Assembly (NCBI RefSeq): GCF_013201545.1
Contig: NZ_CP053746.1
Location: 892,501-956,500, forward strand
DNA from: Pseudomonas graminis
GTDB taxonomy: Bacteria; Pseudomonadota; Gammaproteobacteria; Pseudomonadales; Pseudomonadaceae
DNA: 64,000 nt
Reading direction: 5' to 3'
Shown here: positions 19,514-30,222 of the stretch, in pieces
Numbering within the stretch: the first letter of the stretch is position 1
Layout: each line of letters starts with the position of its first letter
Position numbers and translations under genes: made by a program
Notes under the pieces: generated by a model
The model's input: only the letters and a program-made list of their open reading frames with translations
Databases searched by the model: none
Told to the model about the DNA's origin: nothing

Positions 19514-19957
19514 ATGCCCACCGAAGAAAAGCAAAAGAGCACCCCGGCAATCAGTGGTTTCGAACCCTACGTTGCGACGAAGGGCGAGGAATACATGGGC
19601 GAACCCATGCGCAAGCACTTCACCAAAATCCTGTCCCAGTGGAAGCAGGATCTGATGGTAGAAGTTGACCGCACGGTTGTTCACATGAAGGACGAGGCGG
19701 CTAACTTCCCTGACCCTGCCGACCGTGCAAGCCAGGAAGAAGAGTTCGCACTGGAACTGCGCGCCCGCGATCGTGAGCGCAAGTTGATCAAGAAGATCGA
19801 CAAGACGCTGCAGCTGATTCAAGACAAGGAATACGGCTGGTGCGAATCGTGCGGCGTCGAGATCGGTATCAAGCGCCTCGAGGCCCGTCCAACGGCTGAC
19901 ATGTGCGTTGACTGCAAAAGCCTCGCTGAAATCAAGGAAAAACAGGTCGGTAAATGA
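19514..19957 (+). CDS. dksA: RNA polymerase-binding transcription factor DksA
   Basis: Binds the RNA polymerase secondary channel and works with ppGpp to repress rRNA promoters and activate amino-acid genes. 147 residues: N-terminal helices, a coiled coil with the tip Asp pair (PDPADRAS), then a four-cysteine zinc finger (CESC ... CVDC), so it is the zinc-dependent DksA type rather than the Cys-poor DksA2. The start MPTEEKQK is chosen; six more codons upstream are open but not conserved. A strong terminator follows. Confidence 0.97.
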   Translation: MPTEEKQKSTPAISGFEPYVATKGEEYMGEPMRKHFTKILSQWKQDLMVEVDRTVVHMKDEAANFPDPADRASQEEEFALELRARDRERKLIKKIDKTLQLIQDKEYGWCESCGVEIGIKRLEARPTADMCVDCKSLAEIKEKQVGK

Positions 19958-19974
19958 CCCTGTTGCTCCAGTAG

Positions 19975-20001
19975 AAAAGGACGCCTCGGCGTCCTTTTTT
20001 T
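19975..20001 (+). terminator. Intrinsic terminator of dksA
   Basis: GGACGC / GCGTCC stem (19979-19994) with a four-base loop, followed by seven Ts; an A-run precedes the stem. Confidence 0.92.
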
Positions 20002-20137
20002 GTTTTGCCTATATCGATCTACCGAGCGGACAACGGTGCCGGCAGGAAGGCGCTACACGGATGCGTTGCGTTTTCCCACACAGCACGGCCAGTCGTCCGG
20101 TATTTCGTACGTTTTATTTCCAGTACCATCAGCGCCC

Positions 20138-21025
20138 ATGAAAAACCCTTCCTATACAGGGCGCTTTGCGCCAACCCCCAGCGGTTATCTGCACTTCGGC
20201 TCTCTGGTCGCAGCGCTGGCCTCCTACCTCGACGCCCGCTCGGTCGGCGGGAAATGGCTGATGCGCATGGAGGATCTCGACCCTCCCCGCGAAGTCCAGG
20301 GTGCCCAGGCAGGAATACTCCAGACACTCGAAGCCTACGGATTCGAATGGGACGGCGAACTGGTGAGGCAAAGCGACCGGCATGAGGCTTATCAGGAGAT
20401 CATCAATCGGTGGTTCAACCACGGGCTTGCTTACGCGTGCACCTGTTCGCGCAAGCAACTGGAAGACTACAACGGGATCTACCCGGGTTTTTGCCGCAAC
20501 GCCGGGCACTCACCCGAAGACGCGGCCATCCGGATTCGGGTGCCTGAGCTGGAATACCGCTTCGAAGACCGGGTTCAGGGCGAGTTTCGTCAACATTTGG
20601 GGCGCGACGCGGGGGATTTCATCATTCGGCGACGGGACGGCTTCTACGCCTACCAACTGGCGGTTGTCCTGGACGACGGCTGGCAGGGCGTGACCGACAT
20701 CGTACGCGGCGCCGATCTGCTCGACTCCACGCCACGTCAGCTGTACCTGCAAGAACTGCTGGGCCTGCCGCAACCACGTTACCTTCACGTGCCGCTGATC
20801 ACACAACCCGACGGTCATAAGCTGGGGAAATCCTACCGTTCGCCGCCGCTGCCGCCTGATCAGGCCACGCCGCTGCTGCTCCGGGGTTTACGTGCCCTGG
20901 GGCAAAAGACGCCGGGTGAACTGAACGACGCGACACCCCGCGCGGTGCTGGACTGGGCCATTGCGCACTGGAATGCCGATTCGATACCTCGCCTCGGCGC
21001 TATCGAGGAAGCTCGAATAGACTGA
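20138..21025 (+). CDS. gluQ: Glutamyl-Q tRNA(Asp) synthetase
   Basis: Attaches glutamate to queuosine at position 34 of tRNA-Asp. It is a truncated glutamyl-tRNA synthetase catalytic core: class I HIGH-like FAPTPSGYLHFGSL at the N-terminus, a zinc-site CTCSR, and a KMSKS-like HKLGKSY, with no anticodon-binding domain (295 residues). ATG 20138 is chosen because GRFAPTPSG then begins eight residues in, as in the family; the frame is open further upstream to the dksA terminator. dksA-gluQ is a conserved pair. Confidence 0.94.
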   Translation: MKNPSYTGRFAPTPSGYLHFGSLVAALASYLDARSVGGKWLMRMEDLDPPREVQGAQAGILQTLEAYGFEWDGELVRQSDRHEAYQEIINRWFNHGLAYACTCSRKQLEDYNGIYPGFCRNAGHSPEDAAIRIRVPELEYRFEDRVQGEFRQHLGRDAGDFIIRRRDGFYAYQLAVVLDDGWQGVTDIVRGADLLDSTPRQLYLQELLGLPQPRYLHVPLITQPDGHKLGKSYRSPPLPPDQATPLLLRGLRALGQKTPGELNDATPRAVLDWAIAHWNADSIPRLGAIEEARID

Positions 21026-21144
21026 GCTCCCGCGGCCGATTCATATGGGGCAGCACAAAGCTGGCGGAAACGTCGCTTGCAGCCCCATCGCCATCCGTTA
21101 CCATGCCGCTCCGTCATCTCTTGTCAGTCAACCTGGGAGGCCAA

Positions 21145-21321
21145 ATGTACATTTATCGATTGGTCCTGCTACTGGTGGTGGGCATCTATCTGTTCTCCCC
21201 GGCCATCATGGACTGGTGGATCGACGCGACGGGCGCCTGGTACAGGCCGTACATGCTGTGGCTGATCCTGATCGTAGTGACCTTCATTCTGCAGAGCCAA
21301 CGAGATGCCGATGAGCTTTAG
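21145..21321 (+). CDS. cbrX: CbrX, small membrane protein coupled to CbrA
   Basis: 58-residue peptide with two hydrophobic segments (YRLVLLLVVGIYLFSPAIM and YMLWLILIVVTFILQ). A strong GGGAGG precedes the ATG at 21145. Its last codons overlap the start of cbrA (ATG at 21305 or 21311 lies before its TAG at 21319), so translation of the sensor kinase is probably coupled to it. A small ORF in this position is known in other pseudomonads as cbrX; its own function is unclear. Confidence 0.8.
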   Translation: MYIYRLVLLLVVGIYLFSPAIMDWWIDATGAWYRPYMLWLILIVVTFILQSQRDADEL

Positions 21322-24259
21322 CCTGACCCAGATGATTCTGGTCAGTGCCGCCTACCTGACGGTGCTGTTCGGCGTTGCCTGGATCAGCGAACGTGGCCTG
21401 ATCCCGCGCTGGATCATTCGTCACCCGCTGACCTACATACTGTCACTTGGCGTCTACGCCAGTGCGTGGGCGTTTTACGGCACGGTCGGCCTGGCCTACG
21501 AATACGGCTACGGCTTTCTGTCGAGTTACCTGGGTGTGTCCGGCGCTTTCCTGCTCGCCCCCGTTCTGCTTTACCCCATTCTCAAAATCACTCGCACCTA
21601 CCAGCTCTCGTCCCTGGCCGATCTGTTCGCGTTCCGCTTTCGCAGCACCTGGGCGGGGGCATTGACGACGATCTTCATGCTGATCGGTGTGTTGCCATTG
21701 CTGGCGCTGCAGATTCAGGCCGTCGCCGACTCCATCGGCATTCTTACCCGGGAGCCTGTGCGCAACTACGTGGCCTTCGCGTTCTGCGTGCTGATCACAC
21801 TGTTCACCATCTTCTTCGGCTCGCGCCATATCGCTACGCGGGAAAAACACGAAGGGCTGGTGTTCGCCATTGCCTTCGAGTCGGTCATCAAACTGGTCGC
21901 CATCGGCGGCATCGGTCTCTATGCGCTGTATGGCGTGTTCGACGGGCCGCAGAGCCTTGAACAATGGCTGCTGCAGAACCAAAGCGCACTGGCGGCATTG
22001 CACACGCCACTGCAGGAAGGCCCTTGGCGGACGCTGCTGCTGGTGTTCTTTGCCTCGGCCATCGTGATGCCGCACATGTATCACATGACCTTCACCGAGA
22101 ACCTCAACCCGCGCTCGCTGGTCAGCGCCAGTTGGGGGCTGCCACTGTTTCTGCTGCTGATGAGTCTGGCAGTACCCCTGGTGCTGTGGGCCGGGCTGAA
22201 ACTGGGCGCCACGACCAGCCCCGAGTACTTCACGCTGGGTATTGGCATCGCCGCCCACAGCAAGACCCTGGCCTTGCTTGGCTATATCGGCGGGCTTTCC
22301 GCGGCAAGCGGGCTGATCATCGTCACCACGCTGGCGCTGTCCGGCATGGCGCTGAACCACCTGGTGCTGCCGCTTTATCAGCCGCCAGCCGAAGGCAATA
22401 TCTATCGCTGGCTGAAGTGGACCCGGCGCGGCCTGATCGTCGCGATCATCATGGCCGGGTTTGGCTTTTATCTGCTGCTTGGCGCCAAGCAGAATCTCGC
22501 GAATCTGGGCATCGTTGCGTTCGTAGCGACGTTGCAATTTCTGCCCGGTGTGCTGTCCGTTCTGTACTGGCCGGCTGCCAACCGTCGCGGTTTCATGGCG
22601 GGGCTGATCGCCGGCATCGCGGTCTGGACTTTCAGCATGTTGCTGCCGCTGATCGGCGACTTCCAGGGGTTCTACATCCCGCTGCTGAACATGATTTACG
22701 TGCTGGATGACACCAGCTGGCATATGGCGGCAATTGCCTCTCTAGCGGCCAACGTGCTGGTTTTCACCCTGATTTCGCTGTTCAGCAATCCCAGTCCCGA
22801 AGAGGCGAGTGCGGCCGAGGCCTGCGCGGTGGACAACGTTCGCCGCCCCCAGCGCCGCGAACTGCACGCAGCCTCTCCTCAGGAGTTTGCGACCCAACTG
22901 GCCAAACCCTTGGGCGCGAAGGCCGCGCAGAAGGAAGTCGAACAGGCGCTGCGGGATCTTTACCTGCCGTTCGACGAGCGCCGGCCATATGCGCTGCGGC
23001 GTTTACGCGACCGTATCGAAGCCAACCTCTCCGGGCTGATGGGACCAAGTGTTGCCCAGGACATGGTCGAGACGTTCCTGCCGTACAAGTCCGGCAGCGA
23101 GAACTATGTCACCGAGGACATTCACTTCATTGAAAGCCGGCTCGAGGATTACCACTCCCGGCTCACCGGCCTGGCTGCCGAGCTCGACGCCCTGCGCCGT
23201 TATCACCGCCAGACCCTTCAAGAGCTGCCGATGGGCGTGTGCTCCCTGGCCAAGGATCAAGAGATCCTGATGTGGAACAAGGCCATGGAGGAGTTGACCG
23301 GCATCGGCGCTCAGCGCGTCGTCGGATCACGGCTCGAGACCATCGTCGATCCCTGGAAGCAACTGCTGCTGGGGTTCATCAACGTACCTGACGAGCACTT
23401 GCACAAACAGCGCCTGGGCCTGGACGGCCAGACTCGCTGGCTCAACCTGCACAAAGCAGCCATCGACGAGCCGCTCGCGCCGGGCAACAGCGGGCTGGTG
23501 ATTCTGGTTGAAGACCTGACCGACACGCAGATGCTCGAAGACAAACTGGTGCACTCCGAACGGCTTGCGAGCATCGGCCGACTGGCCGCCGGCGTTGCCC
23601 ACGAAATCGGCAACCCAATCACCGGCATTGCCTGCCTGGCGCAGAACCTTCGCGAAGAACGGGAAGAAGACGCCGAGCTGACGGAAATCAGCAGCCAGAT
23701 CATCGAACAGACCAAACGTGTCTCGCGCATCGTGCAGTCGCTGATGAGCTTCGCCCACGCCGGTGGGCATCAGCATGCCGACGAACCCGTATGCCTGGCA
23801 GAGGTGGCGCAGGATGCCATTGGTCTGCTGGCGCTGAACCGCCGTAATTTCGAAGTGCAGTTCTATAACCTGTGCAACCCTAACCACTGGGTCGATGGCG
23901 ATCCCCAACGGCTGGCGCAGGTGTTGATCAATCTGCTGTCCAACGCCCGCGACGCATCGCCCGCCGGCAGTGCAGTACGGGTGAAAAGCGAGGCCTCCGA
24001 ACACACGGTCGACCTGATCGTCGAAGACGAAGGCAGCGGCATTCCGAAAGCCATCATGGACCGCTTGTTCGAACCTTTCTTCACCACCAAAGATCCGGGC
24101 GAAGGGACAGGGCTGGGCCTCGCGCTGGTCTATTCCATCGTTGAAGAGCATTATGGACAAATCACCATCGACAGCCCGGCTGACCCCGAGCACCAACGCG
24201 GAACCCGGATTCGGGTGACCTTACCGCGACATGTCGAAGCGACGTCCGCCGTGAACTGA
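21305..24259 (+). CDS. cbrA: CbrA sensor histidine kinase with SLC5-type transporter domain
   Basis: Sensor of the CbrAB system controlling carbon/nitrogen balance and catabolite repression. Order: about 13 transmembrane helices of the SLC5 solute:sodium symporter family (residues about 1-510), STAC-like linker, PAS (about 640-740), HisKA with the phosphorylated His in [12 protein letters not shown] (about residue 766), and HATPase with [13 protein letters not shown] and [18 protein letters not shown]. 984 residues, normal. ATG at 21305 or 21311 (MSFSLTQM) cannot be told apart. Followed by cbrB after a 22-base gap. Confidence 0.97.
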   Translation: MPMSFSLTQMILVSAAYLTVLFGVAWISERGLIPRWIIRHPLTYILSLGVYASAWAFYGTVGLAYEYGYGFLSSYLGVSGAFLLAPVLLYPILKITRTYQLSSLADLFAFRFRSTWAGALTTIFMLIGVLPLLALQIQAVADSIGILTREPVRNYVAFAFCVLITLFTIFFGSRHIATREKHEGLVFAIAFESVIKLVAIGGIGLYALYGVFDGPQSLEQWLLQNQSALAALHTPLQEGPWRTLLLVFFASAIVMPHMYHMTFTENLNPRSLVSASWGLPLFLLLMSLAVPLVLWAGLKLGATTSPEYFTLGIGIAAHSKTLALLGYIGGLSAASGLIIVTTLALSGMALNHLVLPLYQPPAEGNIYRWLKWTRRGLIVAIIMAGFGFYLLLGAKQNLANLGIVAFVATLQFLPGVLSVLYWPAANRRGFMAGLIAGIAVWTFSMLLPLIGDFQGFYIPLLNMIYVLDDTSWHMAAIASLAANVLVFTLISLFSNPSPEEASAAEACAVDNVRRPQRRELHAASPQEFATQLAKPLGAKAAQKEVEQALRDLYLPFDERRPYALRRLRDRIEANLSGLMGPSVAQDMVETFLPYKSGSENYVTEDIHFIESRLEDYHSRLTGLAAELDALRRYHRQTLQELPMGVCSLAKDQEILMWNKAMEELTGIGAQRVVGSRLETIVDPWKQLLLGFINVPDEHLHKQRLGLDGQTRWLNLHKAAIDEPLAPGNSGLVILVEDLTDTQMLEDKLVHSERLASIGRLAAGVAHEIGNPITGIACLAQNLREEREEDAELTEISSQIIEQTKRVSRIVQSLMSFAHAGGHQHADEPVCLAEVAQDAIGLLALNRRNFEVQFYNLCNPNHWVDGDPQRLAQVLINLLSNARDASPAGSAVRVKSEASEHTVDLIVEDEGSGIPKAIMDRLFEPFFTTKDPGEGTGLGLALVYSIVEEHYGQITIDSPADPEHQRGTRIRVTLPRHVEATSAVN

Positions 24260-24281
24260 GACCGTCGAGAGAACCGAATCA

Positions 24282-25721
24282 ATGCCTCACATTTTGATCG
24301 TGGAAGACGAAACCATCATCCGCTCCGCCCTGCGTCGACTGCTGGAACGCAATCAGTACCAAGTCAGCGAAGCCGGGTCCGTGCAGGAAGCTCAGGAACG
24401 TTTCAGCATCCCCTCGTTTGACCTGATCGTCAGCGACTTACGCCTGCCCGGCGCGCCTGGCACAGAGCTGATCAAGCTCGGCCAGGGCAAGCCGGTGCTG
24501 ATCATGACCAGTTACGCCAGCCTGCGCTCGGCCGTGGATTCGATGAAAATGGGCGCGGTGGATTACATCGCCAAACCCTTCGACCACGACGAAATGCTTC
24601 AGGCCGTCTCGCGTATCCTGCGTGATCGCCAGACGCTGCAAAGCATGCAGGCCGAACGCGCCGCTACCGCAAAAACCGTGACCGGTGACAAATCTGGTCC
24701 GGACAACAGTAACGGCGAGATCGGCATCATCGGCTCCTGCCCGCCAATGCAGGACATGTACAGCAAGATCCGCAAAGTCGCGCCGACTGACTCCAACGTG
24801 CTGATTCAGGGCGAGTCCGGTACGGGCAAGGAATTGGTGGCGCGCGCGCTGCACAATCTGTCCCGTCGCGCCAAGGCGCCGATGATTTCGGTCAACTGCG
24901 CAGCGATCCCGGAATCCCTCATCGAGTCCGAGCTGTTCGGCCACGAAAAGGGCGCGTTCACTGGCGCCAGCGCGGGGCGTGCCGGTCTGGTTGAGGCAGC
25001 GGACGGTGGCACCCTCTTCCTCGACGAGATCGGCGAGCTACCCTTGGAAGCTCAGGCGAGGCTTCTGCGCGTCTTGCAAGAAGGCGAAATTCGCCGCGTG
25101 GGCTCGGTGCAATCGCAGAAAGTCGACGTGCGCCTGATTGCAGCGACTCACCGCGACCTCAAGAGCCTGGCCAAAGTCGGCCAATTCCGCGAGGACTTGT
25201 ACTACCGCCTTCACGTGATCGCGTTGAAGCTGCCCGCATTGCGTGAACGCGGCGCGGACGTTAACGAAATCGCCAATGCGTTTCTGGCGCGGCAAAGCCT
25301 CAAGGCCGGGCGTAACGACCTGCGGTTTGCGCCAGATGCGGAGCACGCGATCCGACACTATTCGTGGCCAGGCAACGTGAGGGAACTGGAGAACGCGGTC
25401 GAGCGCGCGGTAATCCTGTGCGAAAGCCCGGACATCTCCGCAGAGCTGCTAGGCATCGATATCGAGTTGAGCGACCTCGACGTCAACGAGTTCATCGGCC
25501 TTGCGCCACAGACGTCAAGCTCGTCGAGTTCCACGGCTGGCGAGCCGACGGAAGACTTGTCGCTGGAAGACTATTTCCAGCATTTCGTTCTGGAGCATCA
25601 GGACCACATGACCGAGACAGAACTCGCTCGCAAGCTCGGCGTCAGCCGCAAGTGCCTGTGGGAGCGTCGGCAGCGCCTCGGCATCCCCCGACGCAAGACC
25701 GGAGTGGCAAGCGAAACCTGA
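24282..25721 (+). CDS. cbrB: CbrB, sigma-54-dependent response regulator
   Basis: NtrC-family activator phosphorylated by CbrA; drives crcZ and many amino-acid/sugar catabolic genes. Receiver domain with Asp52 ([10 protein letters not shown]), AAA+ domain with Walker A GESGTGKE (about residue 177), the sigma-54 contact loop GAFTGA (about 225) and [10 protein letters not shown], and a C-terminal HTH ([20 protein letters not shown]). 479 residues. Its likely direct target, the crcZ promoter, is 190 bases downstream. Confidence 0.97.
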   Translation: MPHILIVEDETIIRSALRRLLERNQYQVSEAGSVQEAQERFSIPSFDLIVSDLRLPGAPGTELIKLGQGKPVLIMTSYASLRSAVDSMKMGAVDYIAKPFDHDEMLQAVSRILRDRQTLQSMQAERAATAKTVTGDKSGPDNSNGEIGIIGSCPPMQDMYSKIRKVAPTDSNVLIQGESGTGKELVARALHNLSRRAKAPMISVNCAAIPESLIESELFGHEKGAFTGASAGRAGLVEAADGGTLFLDEIGELPLEAQARLLRVLQEGEIRRVGSVQSQKVDVRLIAATHRDLKSLAKVGQFREDLYYRLHVIALKLPALRERGADVNEIANAFLARQSLKAGRNDLRFAPDAEHAIRHYSWPGNVRELENAVERAVILCESPDISAELLGIDIELSDLDVNEFIGLAPQTSSSSSSTAGEPTEDLSLEDYFQHFVLEHQDHMTETELARKLGVSRKCLWERRQRLGIPRRKTGVASET

Positions 25722-25773
25722 GCAAGCCGTCGCGCAGGCTCTGGCACGCGGGTTACGGGCAATGTGAAACAAC

Positions 25774-25800
25774 TGTTACCTCCTGAAAGGTGACGTAACA
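25774..25800 (+). promoter_or_regulatory. Predicted CbrB upstream activating site for crcZ
   Basis: TGTTAC (25774-25779) and GTAACA (25795-25800) form a palindrome with a 15-base spacer, the known CbrB half-site pair. It ends about 110 bases upstream of the -24 element, a usual enhancer distance. It directly abuts the cbrB terminator stem. Confidence 0.78.
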
Positions 25801-25837
25801 AAACCGGGGCGTACGGTAACGAACCCCCGGTTTTTTT
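25801..25837 (+). terminator. Intrinsic terminator of the cbrXAB operon
   Basis: AACCGGGG pairs with CCCCGGTT around a 14-base loop and is followed by seven Ts. It isolates crcZ from read-through of cbrB. Confidence 0.9.
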
Positions 25838-25906
25838 CGTCCGCACTGAATAGCGTCAATTTGCCACACCCTTGGATTCAGTGGCCTGTAGCGATTTTTG
25901 CAAAAG

Positions 25907-25924
25907 TTGGCACAGGTACTGCTA
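25907..25924 (+). promoter_or_regulatory. Sigma-54 promoter of crcZ
   Basis: TTGGCACAGGTACTGCTA: GG at 25909-25910 and GC at 25921-25922 with the canonical 10-base separation. The start of transcription should be near 25934. Confidence 0.93.
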
Positions 25925-25933
25925 TAGGTATTC

Positions 25934-26300
25934 GTACAAGAACAACAAAAATCAGTCACCCGAAACACCAACATAATAAAAACAAGACGAATCGACTCAC
26001 GCATAACAAGAACAACACGGCGGAGGCGCAGCTAACTGATTCTTTTGGAGAGGCGTTGCATTTGGGACTTGTCCCGCAACCAGGCCGAGAACAACAAAAA
26101 CTACCCTTAGGTAGAGCCTGAACTGGTTGGATCGACAGATCACTGCCGCACAGCGACCAAAGCAATCCGTTTGCTCTTGACTCCCGATTGGGAGGTTTCA
26201 CAGGCGAAAGCCGTGAATTGGGCGGTCAACAAAAATAAAAAGCCCATCAGACAATAAAAATAAGAGCACGCACTTTGGGGGAGCTTCGGCTCCCCCAGTA
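25934..26300 (+). ncRNA. crcZ: CrcZ, Hfq-sequestering small RNA
   Basis: About 367 bases from the sigma-54 start to a GC hairpin (GGGGGAGC / GCTCCCCC, 26277-26296). It carries six A-rich CA motifs, at about 25936-25951, 25969-25987, 26005-26017, 26088-26100, 26228-26242 and 26251-26264 (for example AACAAGAACAACA). These bind Hfq-Crc and relieve carbon catabolite repression. Position between cbrB and pcnB and length agree with known CrcZ RNAs. The hairpin lacks a U-tract, so the 3' end is approximate. The ORF-like stretch inside is not coding. Confidence 0.93.
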
Positions 26301-26476
26301 GCATCCGCACTAAACCCCTCTCCTGCTCGACACCCCGCGCCACGCCGCGCATTCAGTACCCCCACGCACCCATCGCGCTGCCTCCTACACCATCCCCCGA
26401 CTAAATGCTAGAATCCCCGCCCATCGTGCGGTCACTCTTCGAAATTGGCCGAATATTCCTTCAAACAGTGCCTCCC

Positions 26477-27874
26477 ATGCTGAAGAAGCTGTTCCAGTCA
26501 TTCCGTTCCCCACTGCGCAAGCCGCAGCAACACGTGCGCACAACGCCTGAGGTGCTCAGTAGCAGCCAGCACTCGTTGCAACGCAATCAATTCAGCCGCT
26601 ATGCGGTGAACATCGTCGAGCGCCTGCAGACCGCTGGCTACCAAGCTTATCTGGTCGGCGGTTGCGTCCGAGACATGATGCTCGGCATCACGCCAAAGGA
26701 TTTCGACGTCGCCACCAGCGCCACGCCCGAGCAGATCCGCGCCGAGTTTCGCAACGCCCGTATCATCGGCCGCCGCTTCAAGCTGGTTCACATCCATTTC
26801 GGCCGTGAAATCATTGAAGTCGCGACCTTCCGCGCCAATCACCCGATCGACGACGAAGACGAAGACAGCAACCAGTCTTCGCGCAACGAGAGCGGGCGCA
26901 TTCTGCGTGACAACGTTTACGGCACCCTTGAAGACGATGCACAGCGTCGCGACTTCACAATCAATGCTCTGTATTACGATCCGGTCACCGAGCGCGTTCT
27001 CGATTATGCCAACGGCGTACACGACATCCGCAATCGCCTGATTCGTCTGATCGGTGATCCACAGCAGCGTTACAAGGAAGACCCGGTGCGCATGCTGCGG
27101 GCCGTGCGTTTCGCCGCCAAGCTGGATTTCGGTATCGAGAAGCACAGCGCCACGCCAATTCGCCCTTTAGCGCCGATGCTGCGCGACATCCCGTCGGCGC
27201 GCCTGTTTGAAGAAGTGCTGAAGCTGTTCCTCTCGGGTTACGCCGAGGCGACGTTCGAAATGCTCGTCGATCTCGAACTGTTCGAGCCGCTGTTCCCGGC
27301 CAGTTCCAAAGCACTGGAATACAACCCGACCTACACCCACACGCTGATCAGCGAGGCGTTGGCCAACACCGATCTGCGCATCAAGCAGAACAAACCGGTC
27401 ACGCCAGCGTTCCTGTTTGCCGCATTGTTGTGGCCTGCCCTGCCCGCCCGTGTGCTGCGTCTGCAAGAGCGCGGCATGCCGCCGATTCCGGCCATGCAGG
27501 AAGCGGCTCACGAACTGATCACCGAACAGTGCCAGCGGATCGCAATCCCGAAACGCTTCACCATGCCGATCCGCGAAATCTGGGACATGCAGGAACGTCT
27601 GCCGCGCCGCTCGGGCAAGCGTGCGGACCTGCTGCTGGAAAACCCGCGCTTCCGTGCCGGCTACGACTTCCTGCTGCTGCGCGAATTGGCTGGCGAAGAA
27701 ACCGACGGGCTGGGTGAATGGTGGACGGACTATCAGGACGCCAACGATTCCGGACGCCGTGACATGATTCGTGACCTGGGCAGCAAGCCCGACGCCACGG
27801 GCCAGGGCCCGCGCAAACGTCGTCGCAGCAGCAGCGGCAAGCGCAAACGCGCCGGCGTCGACGGGGCGGAATAA
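26477..27874 (+). CDS. pcnB: Poly(A) polymerase I
   Basis: Adds poly(A) tails that promote RNA decay. Nucleotidyltransferase motif GGCVRDMMLG followed by PKDFDVATSA (catalytic Asp pair) near residue 60, a third carboxylate in RRDFTINALYYD, the RNA-binding domain, and a very basic C-terminus (RKRRRSSSGKRKRAG). ATG 26477 gives 465 residues; a start 24 codons earlier exists but adds unlike sequence. Followed after six bases by folK. Confidence 0.95.
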   Translation: MLKKLFQSFRSPLRKPQQHVRTTPEVLSSSQHSLQRNQFSRYAVNIVERLQTAGYQAYLVGGCVRDMMLGITPKDFDVATSATPEQIRAEFRNARIIGRRFKLVHIHFGREIIEVATFRANHPIDDEDEDSNQSSRNESGRILRDNVYGTLEDDAQRRDFTINALYYDPVTERVLDYANGVHDIRNRLIRLIGDPQQRYKEDPVRMLRAVRFAAKLDFGIEKHSATPIRPLAPMLRDIPSARLFEEVLKLFLSGYAEATFEMLVDLELFEPLFPASSKALEYNPTYTHTLISEALANTDLRIKQNKPVTPAFLFAALLWPALPARVLRLQERGMPPIPAMQEAAHELITEQCQRIAIPKRFTMPIREIWDMQERLPRRSGKRADLLLENPRFRAGYDFLLLRELAGEETDGLGEWWTDYQDANDSGRRDMIRDLGSKPDATGQGPRKRRRSSSGKRKRAGVDGAE

Positions 27875-27880
27875 CAGCCG

Positions 27881-28363
27881 ATGATCGAGCGCGTTTACGT
27901 CGGCCTGGGTAGTAACCTGGCCGACCCCGCCGAACAGTTGCGCGAAGCGATCAAGGCTATGTGCCTGTTGCCGCAGAGCAGCCTGTCAGGCGTTTCCGCT
28001 TTTTATGTCAGCGACTCGCTGTTGCCGGGTCAGCCGCGTTACACCAATGCAGTCGCTGCGATCGATACCTCGCTCCCCCCGATGGCACTGCTCGACGCCT
28101 TGCAAGGCATCGAAAACGATCAGGGCCGCGAGCGCCTTGAACGCTGGGGGCCGCGCACGCTGGACCTCGATATCTTGCTGTTCGGCGATCGCCTCATCGA
28201 TGAGCCGCGCCTGAAGGTGCCGCACTACCAGATGCAGGTGCGCGCGTTTGTGCTGTATCCACTGGCCGAGCTGGCGCCGGGCATCACCTTCGCCGATGGC
28301 CGCGCGCTGAATGATTTGCTTGCCCAGTGCCCGTTCGAAGGCCTGGAGCGATTGCCGAACTGA
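27881..28363 (+). CDS. folK: 6-hydroxymethyl-7,8-dihydropterin pyrophosphokinase (HPPK)
   Basis: Folate pathway enzyme that transfers pyrophosphate from ATP to the pterin. Family motifs VYVGLGSNLADP at the start and RWGPRTLDLDILLFGD (metal-binding Asp pair) near residue 88. 160 residues. Starts six bases after pcnB and is probably co-transcribed with it. The 210 bases to panB have no gene and may carry the panBC promoter. Confidence 0.96.
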   Translation: MIERVYVGLGSNLADPAEQLREAIKAMCLLPQSSLSGVSAFYVSDSLLPGQPRYTNAVAAIDTSLPPMALLDALQGIENDQGRERLERWGPRTLDLDILLFGDRLIDEPRLKVPHYQMQVRAFVLYPLAELAPGITFADGRALNDLLAQCPFEGLERLPN

Positions 28364-28573
28364 CGCCGTTCTGCGGGCACGTTGAAACCGGCAACACCCG
28401 GAATTGACTTCCCGCCCCCTCCTCACGAAGATAAGCGTCCCAAAGCCGGACGACCGGCCACAAGGCGCGGATCAGGCCGTTGCAAACATCGCGAAACGAC
28501 GATGTGCCTGCCTCCCAAGATGAATCACGCGTTGCTCGCCGCAGTATTCACAGCGCCTGAATGAGGACTTTCC

Positions 28574-29374
28574 ATGCCCGATATCACCGTTACGTCCCTG
28601 CTGGCCCTGAAGCAGAAAGGTGAAAAAATCACCATGCTGACCTGCTACGATGCTACTTTTGCCCACACCGCCAGCCAGGCCGGTGTGGAAGTGCTGCTGG
28701 TCGGCGACTCGCTGGGCATGGTCCTTCAAGGCCACGACAGCACGCTGCCTGTCACCACCGCTGAAATGGCGTACCACGTGGCCGGCGTCAAACGCGGTAA
28801 CCAGGGCGCGCTGATTCTGGTGGATTTGCCGTTCATGTCCTATGCCACGCCCGAGCAGACCTTCGCCAACAGCGCCACGCTGATGCAGGCAGGCGCACAC
28901 ATGGTCAAGATCGAAGGCGCAGCGTGGCTCGCCGACTCGATCCGGCTGCTCGCCGAACGCGGCGTGCCCGTCTGTGCACACATGGGTTTGACGCCTCAGG
29001 CGGTCAACGTATTGGGCGGCTATAAAGTGCAGGGTCGTCAGGAGTCGCAGGCGCGGCAGATGCGGGCCGACGCGATTACCCTTGAGCAGGCCGGCGCCGC
29101 GATGATCCTGCTGGAGTGCGTGCCGAGCGAGCTGGCCCAGGAAATCACCCACGCGGTAAAGATTCCGGTGATCGGGATCGGCGCCGGCAGCGCCACCGAC
29201 GGTCAGGTGCTGGTGCTTCATGACATGCTCGGGCTATCGATTACCGGCCGCGTGCCCAAGTTCGTGAAGAACTTCATGGCCGGTCAGCCGGACATTCAGT
29301 CGGCGATCGCCGCCTACGTCAGCGCGGTCAAGGACGTCAGCTTCCCCGCCCCAGAACACGGATTCTCGGCATGA
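28574..29374 (+). CDS. panB: 3-methyl-2-oxobutanoate hydroxymethyltransferase
   Basis: First step of pantothenate synthesis: makes ketopantoate from 2-ketoisovalerate (a product of the ilv pathway) and methylene-THF. TIM-barrel enzyme with [14 protein letters not shown] (Mg-ligand Asp), [10 protein letters not shown] and [16 protein letters not shown]. 266 residues. GAGGA upstream. Overlaps panC by four bases. Confidence 0.97.
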   Translation: MPDITVTSLLALKQKGEKITMLTCYDATFAHTASQAGVEVLLVGDSLGMVLQGHDSTLPVTTAEMAYHVAGVKRGNQGALILVDLPFMSYATPEQTFANSATLMQAGAHMVKIEGAAWLADSIRLLAERGVPVCAHMGLTPQAVNVLGGYKVQGRQESQARQMRADAITLEQAGAAMILLECVPSELAQEITHAVKIPVIGIGAGSATDGQVLVLHDMLGLSITGRVPKFVKNFMAGQPDIQSAIAAYVSAVKDVSFPAPEHGFSA

Positions 29375-30222
29375 ACACAGTTAAAACCGTTCGCGAACTG
29401 CGGGCCGTCGTCGCTCGCGCTCGCAGCGAAGGCAAACGCATCGCTCTGGTACCCACCATGGGCAACCTGCACAGCGGCCATATCGCTTTGGTGACCAAAG
29501 CCGTTCAACGCGCTGATTTTGTAATCGCCAGCATCTTCGTCAACCCGCTGCAGTTTGGTCCCAACGAAGACCTGGCGTCGTACCCCCGTACTCTGGCTGC
29601 CGATCAGGAGCAATTGCTTCAGGCCGGTTGCCATTTGCTGTTTACGCCGACGGTCGAAGAAATGTATCCCCATGGCATGGCTGACCAGACCATCGTGCGC
29701 GTCCCGGTGGTGTCCGAAGGTCTGTGTGGCGGCAGCCGTCCTGGCCATTTCGACGGCGTATCGACGGTGATCAGCAAACTGTTCAACATGGTGCAGCCGG
29801 ACATCGCGATTTTTGGTCAGAAGGATTTCCAGCAACTGGCCGTCGTCAACGCACTGGTGCGTGACCTGAACATGCCCATTCAAATCATCGGCGAACCCAC
29901 CGTGCGTGCCGCCGATGGCCTGGCCCTGTCGTCGCGCAATGGCTACCTGACTGAAGACCAGCGCACGGCAGCACCTGCGTTGTACCGCGTGATCAAACAG
30001 ATCGGCACGGCATTGCAGAATGGCGAGCAGGATCATCAGCAGCTGATCAGCGATGGCGTGAAAGACCTCGAAGCAGCGGGCTTCCGGCCTGATTACCTGG
30101 AAATTCGCCATGCAGTGAGCCTGCGCCCTGCGACCCCGGATGATCGTGATCTGGTGGTGCTGGGCGCGGCGTTCATGGGCAAGACGCGCCTGATCGACAA
30201 CCTGCATCTGGTCAAGGAATAA
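29371..30222 (+). CDS. panC: Pantothenate synthetase
   Basis: Joins pantoate and beta-alanine with ATP. HIGH-like [15 protein letters not shown] near residue 27, KDFQQLAVV, and the KMSKS-like LSSRNGYL near residue 187. 283 residues. ATGA overlap with panB shows coupled translation. panD, which would supply beta-alanine and follows panC in P. aeruginosa, is not downstream. Confidence 0.97.
   Translation: MNTVKTVRELRAVVARARSEGKRIALVPTMGNLHSGHIALVTKAVQRADFVIASIFVNPLQFGPNEDLASYPRTLAADQEQLLQAGCHLLFTPTVEEMYPHGMADQTIVRVPVVSEGLCGGSRPGHFDGVSTVISKLFNMVQPDIAIFGQKDFQQLAVVNALVRDLNMPIQIIGEPTVRAADGLALSSRNGYLTEDQRTAAPALYRVIKQIGTALQNGEQDHQQLISDGVKDLEAAGFRPDYLEIRHAVSLRPATPDDRDLVVLGAAFMGKTRLIDNLHLVKE

Noticed and set aside
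25861..26352. Short frames inside the crcZ region on both strands
   Set aside because: The region has a sigma-54 promoter and A-rich Hfq motifs of a regulatory RNA; the frames are low-complexity Asn/Lys or Phe/Leu strings caused by those motifs.
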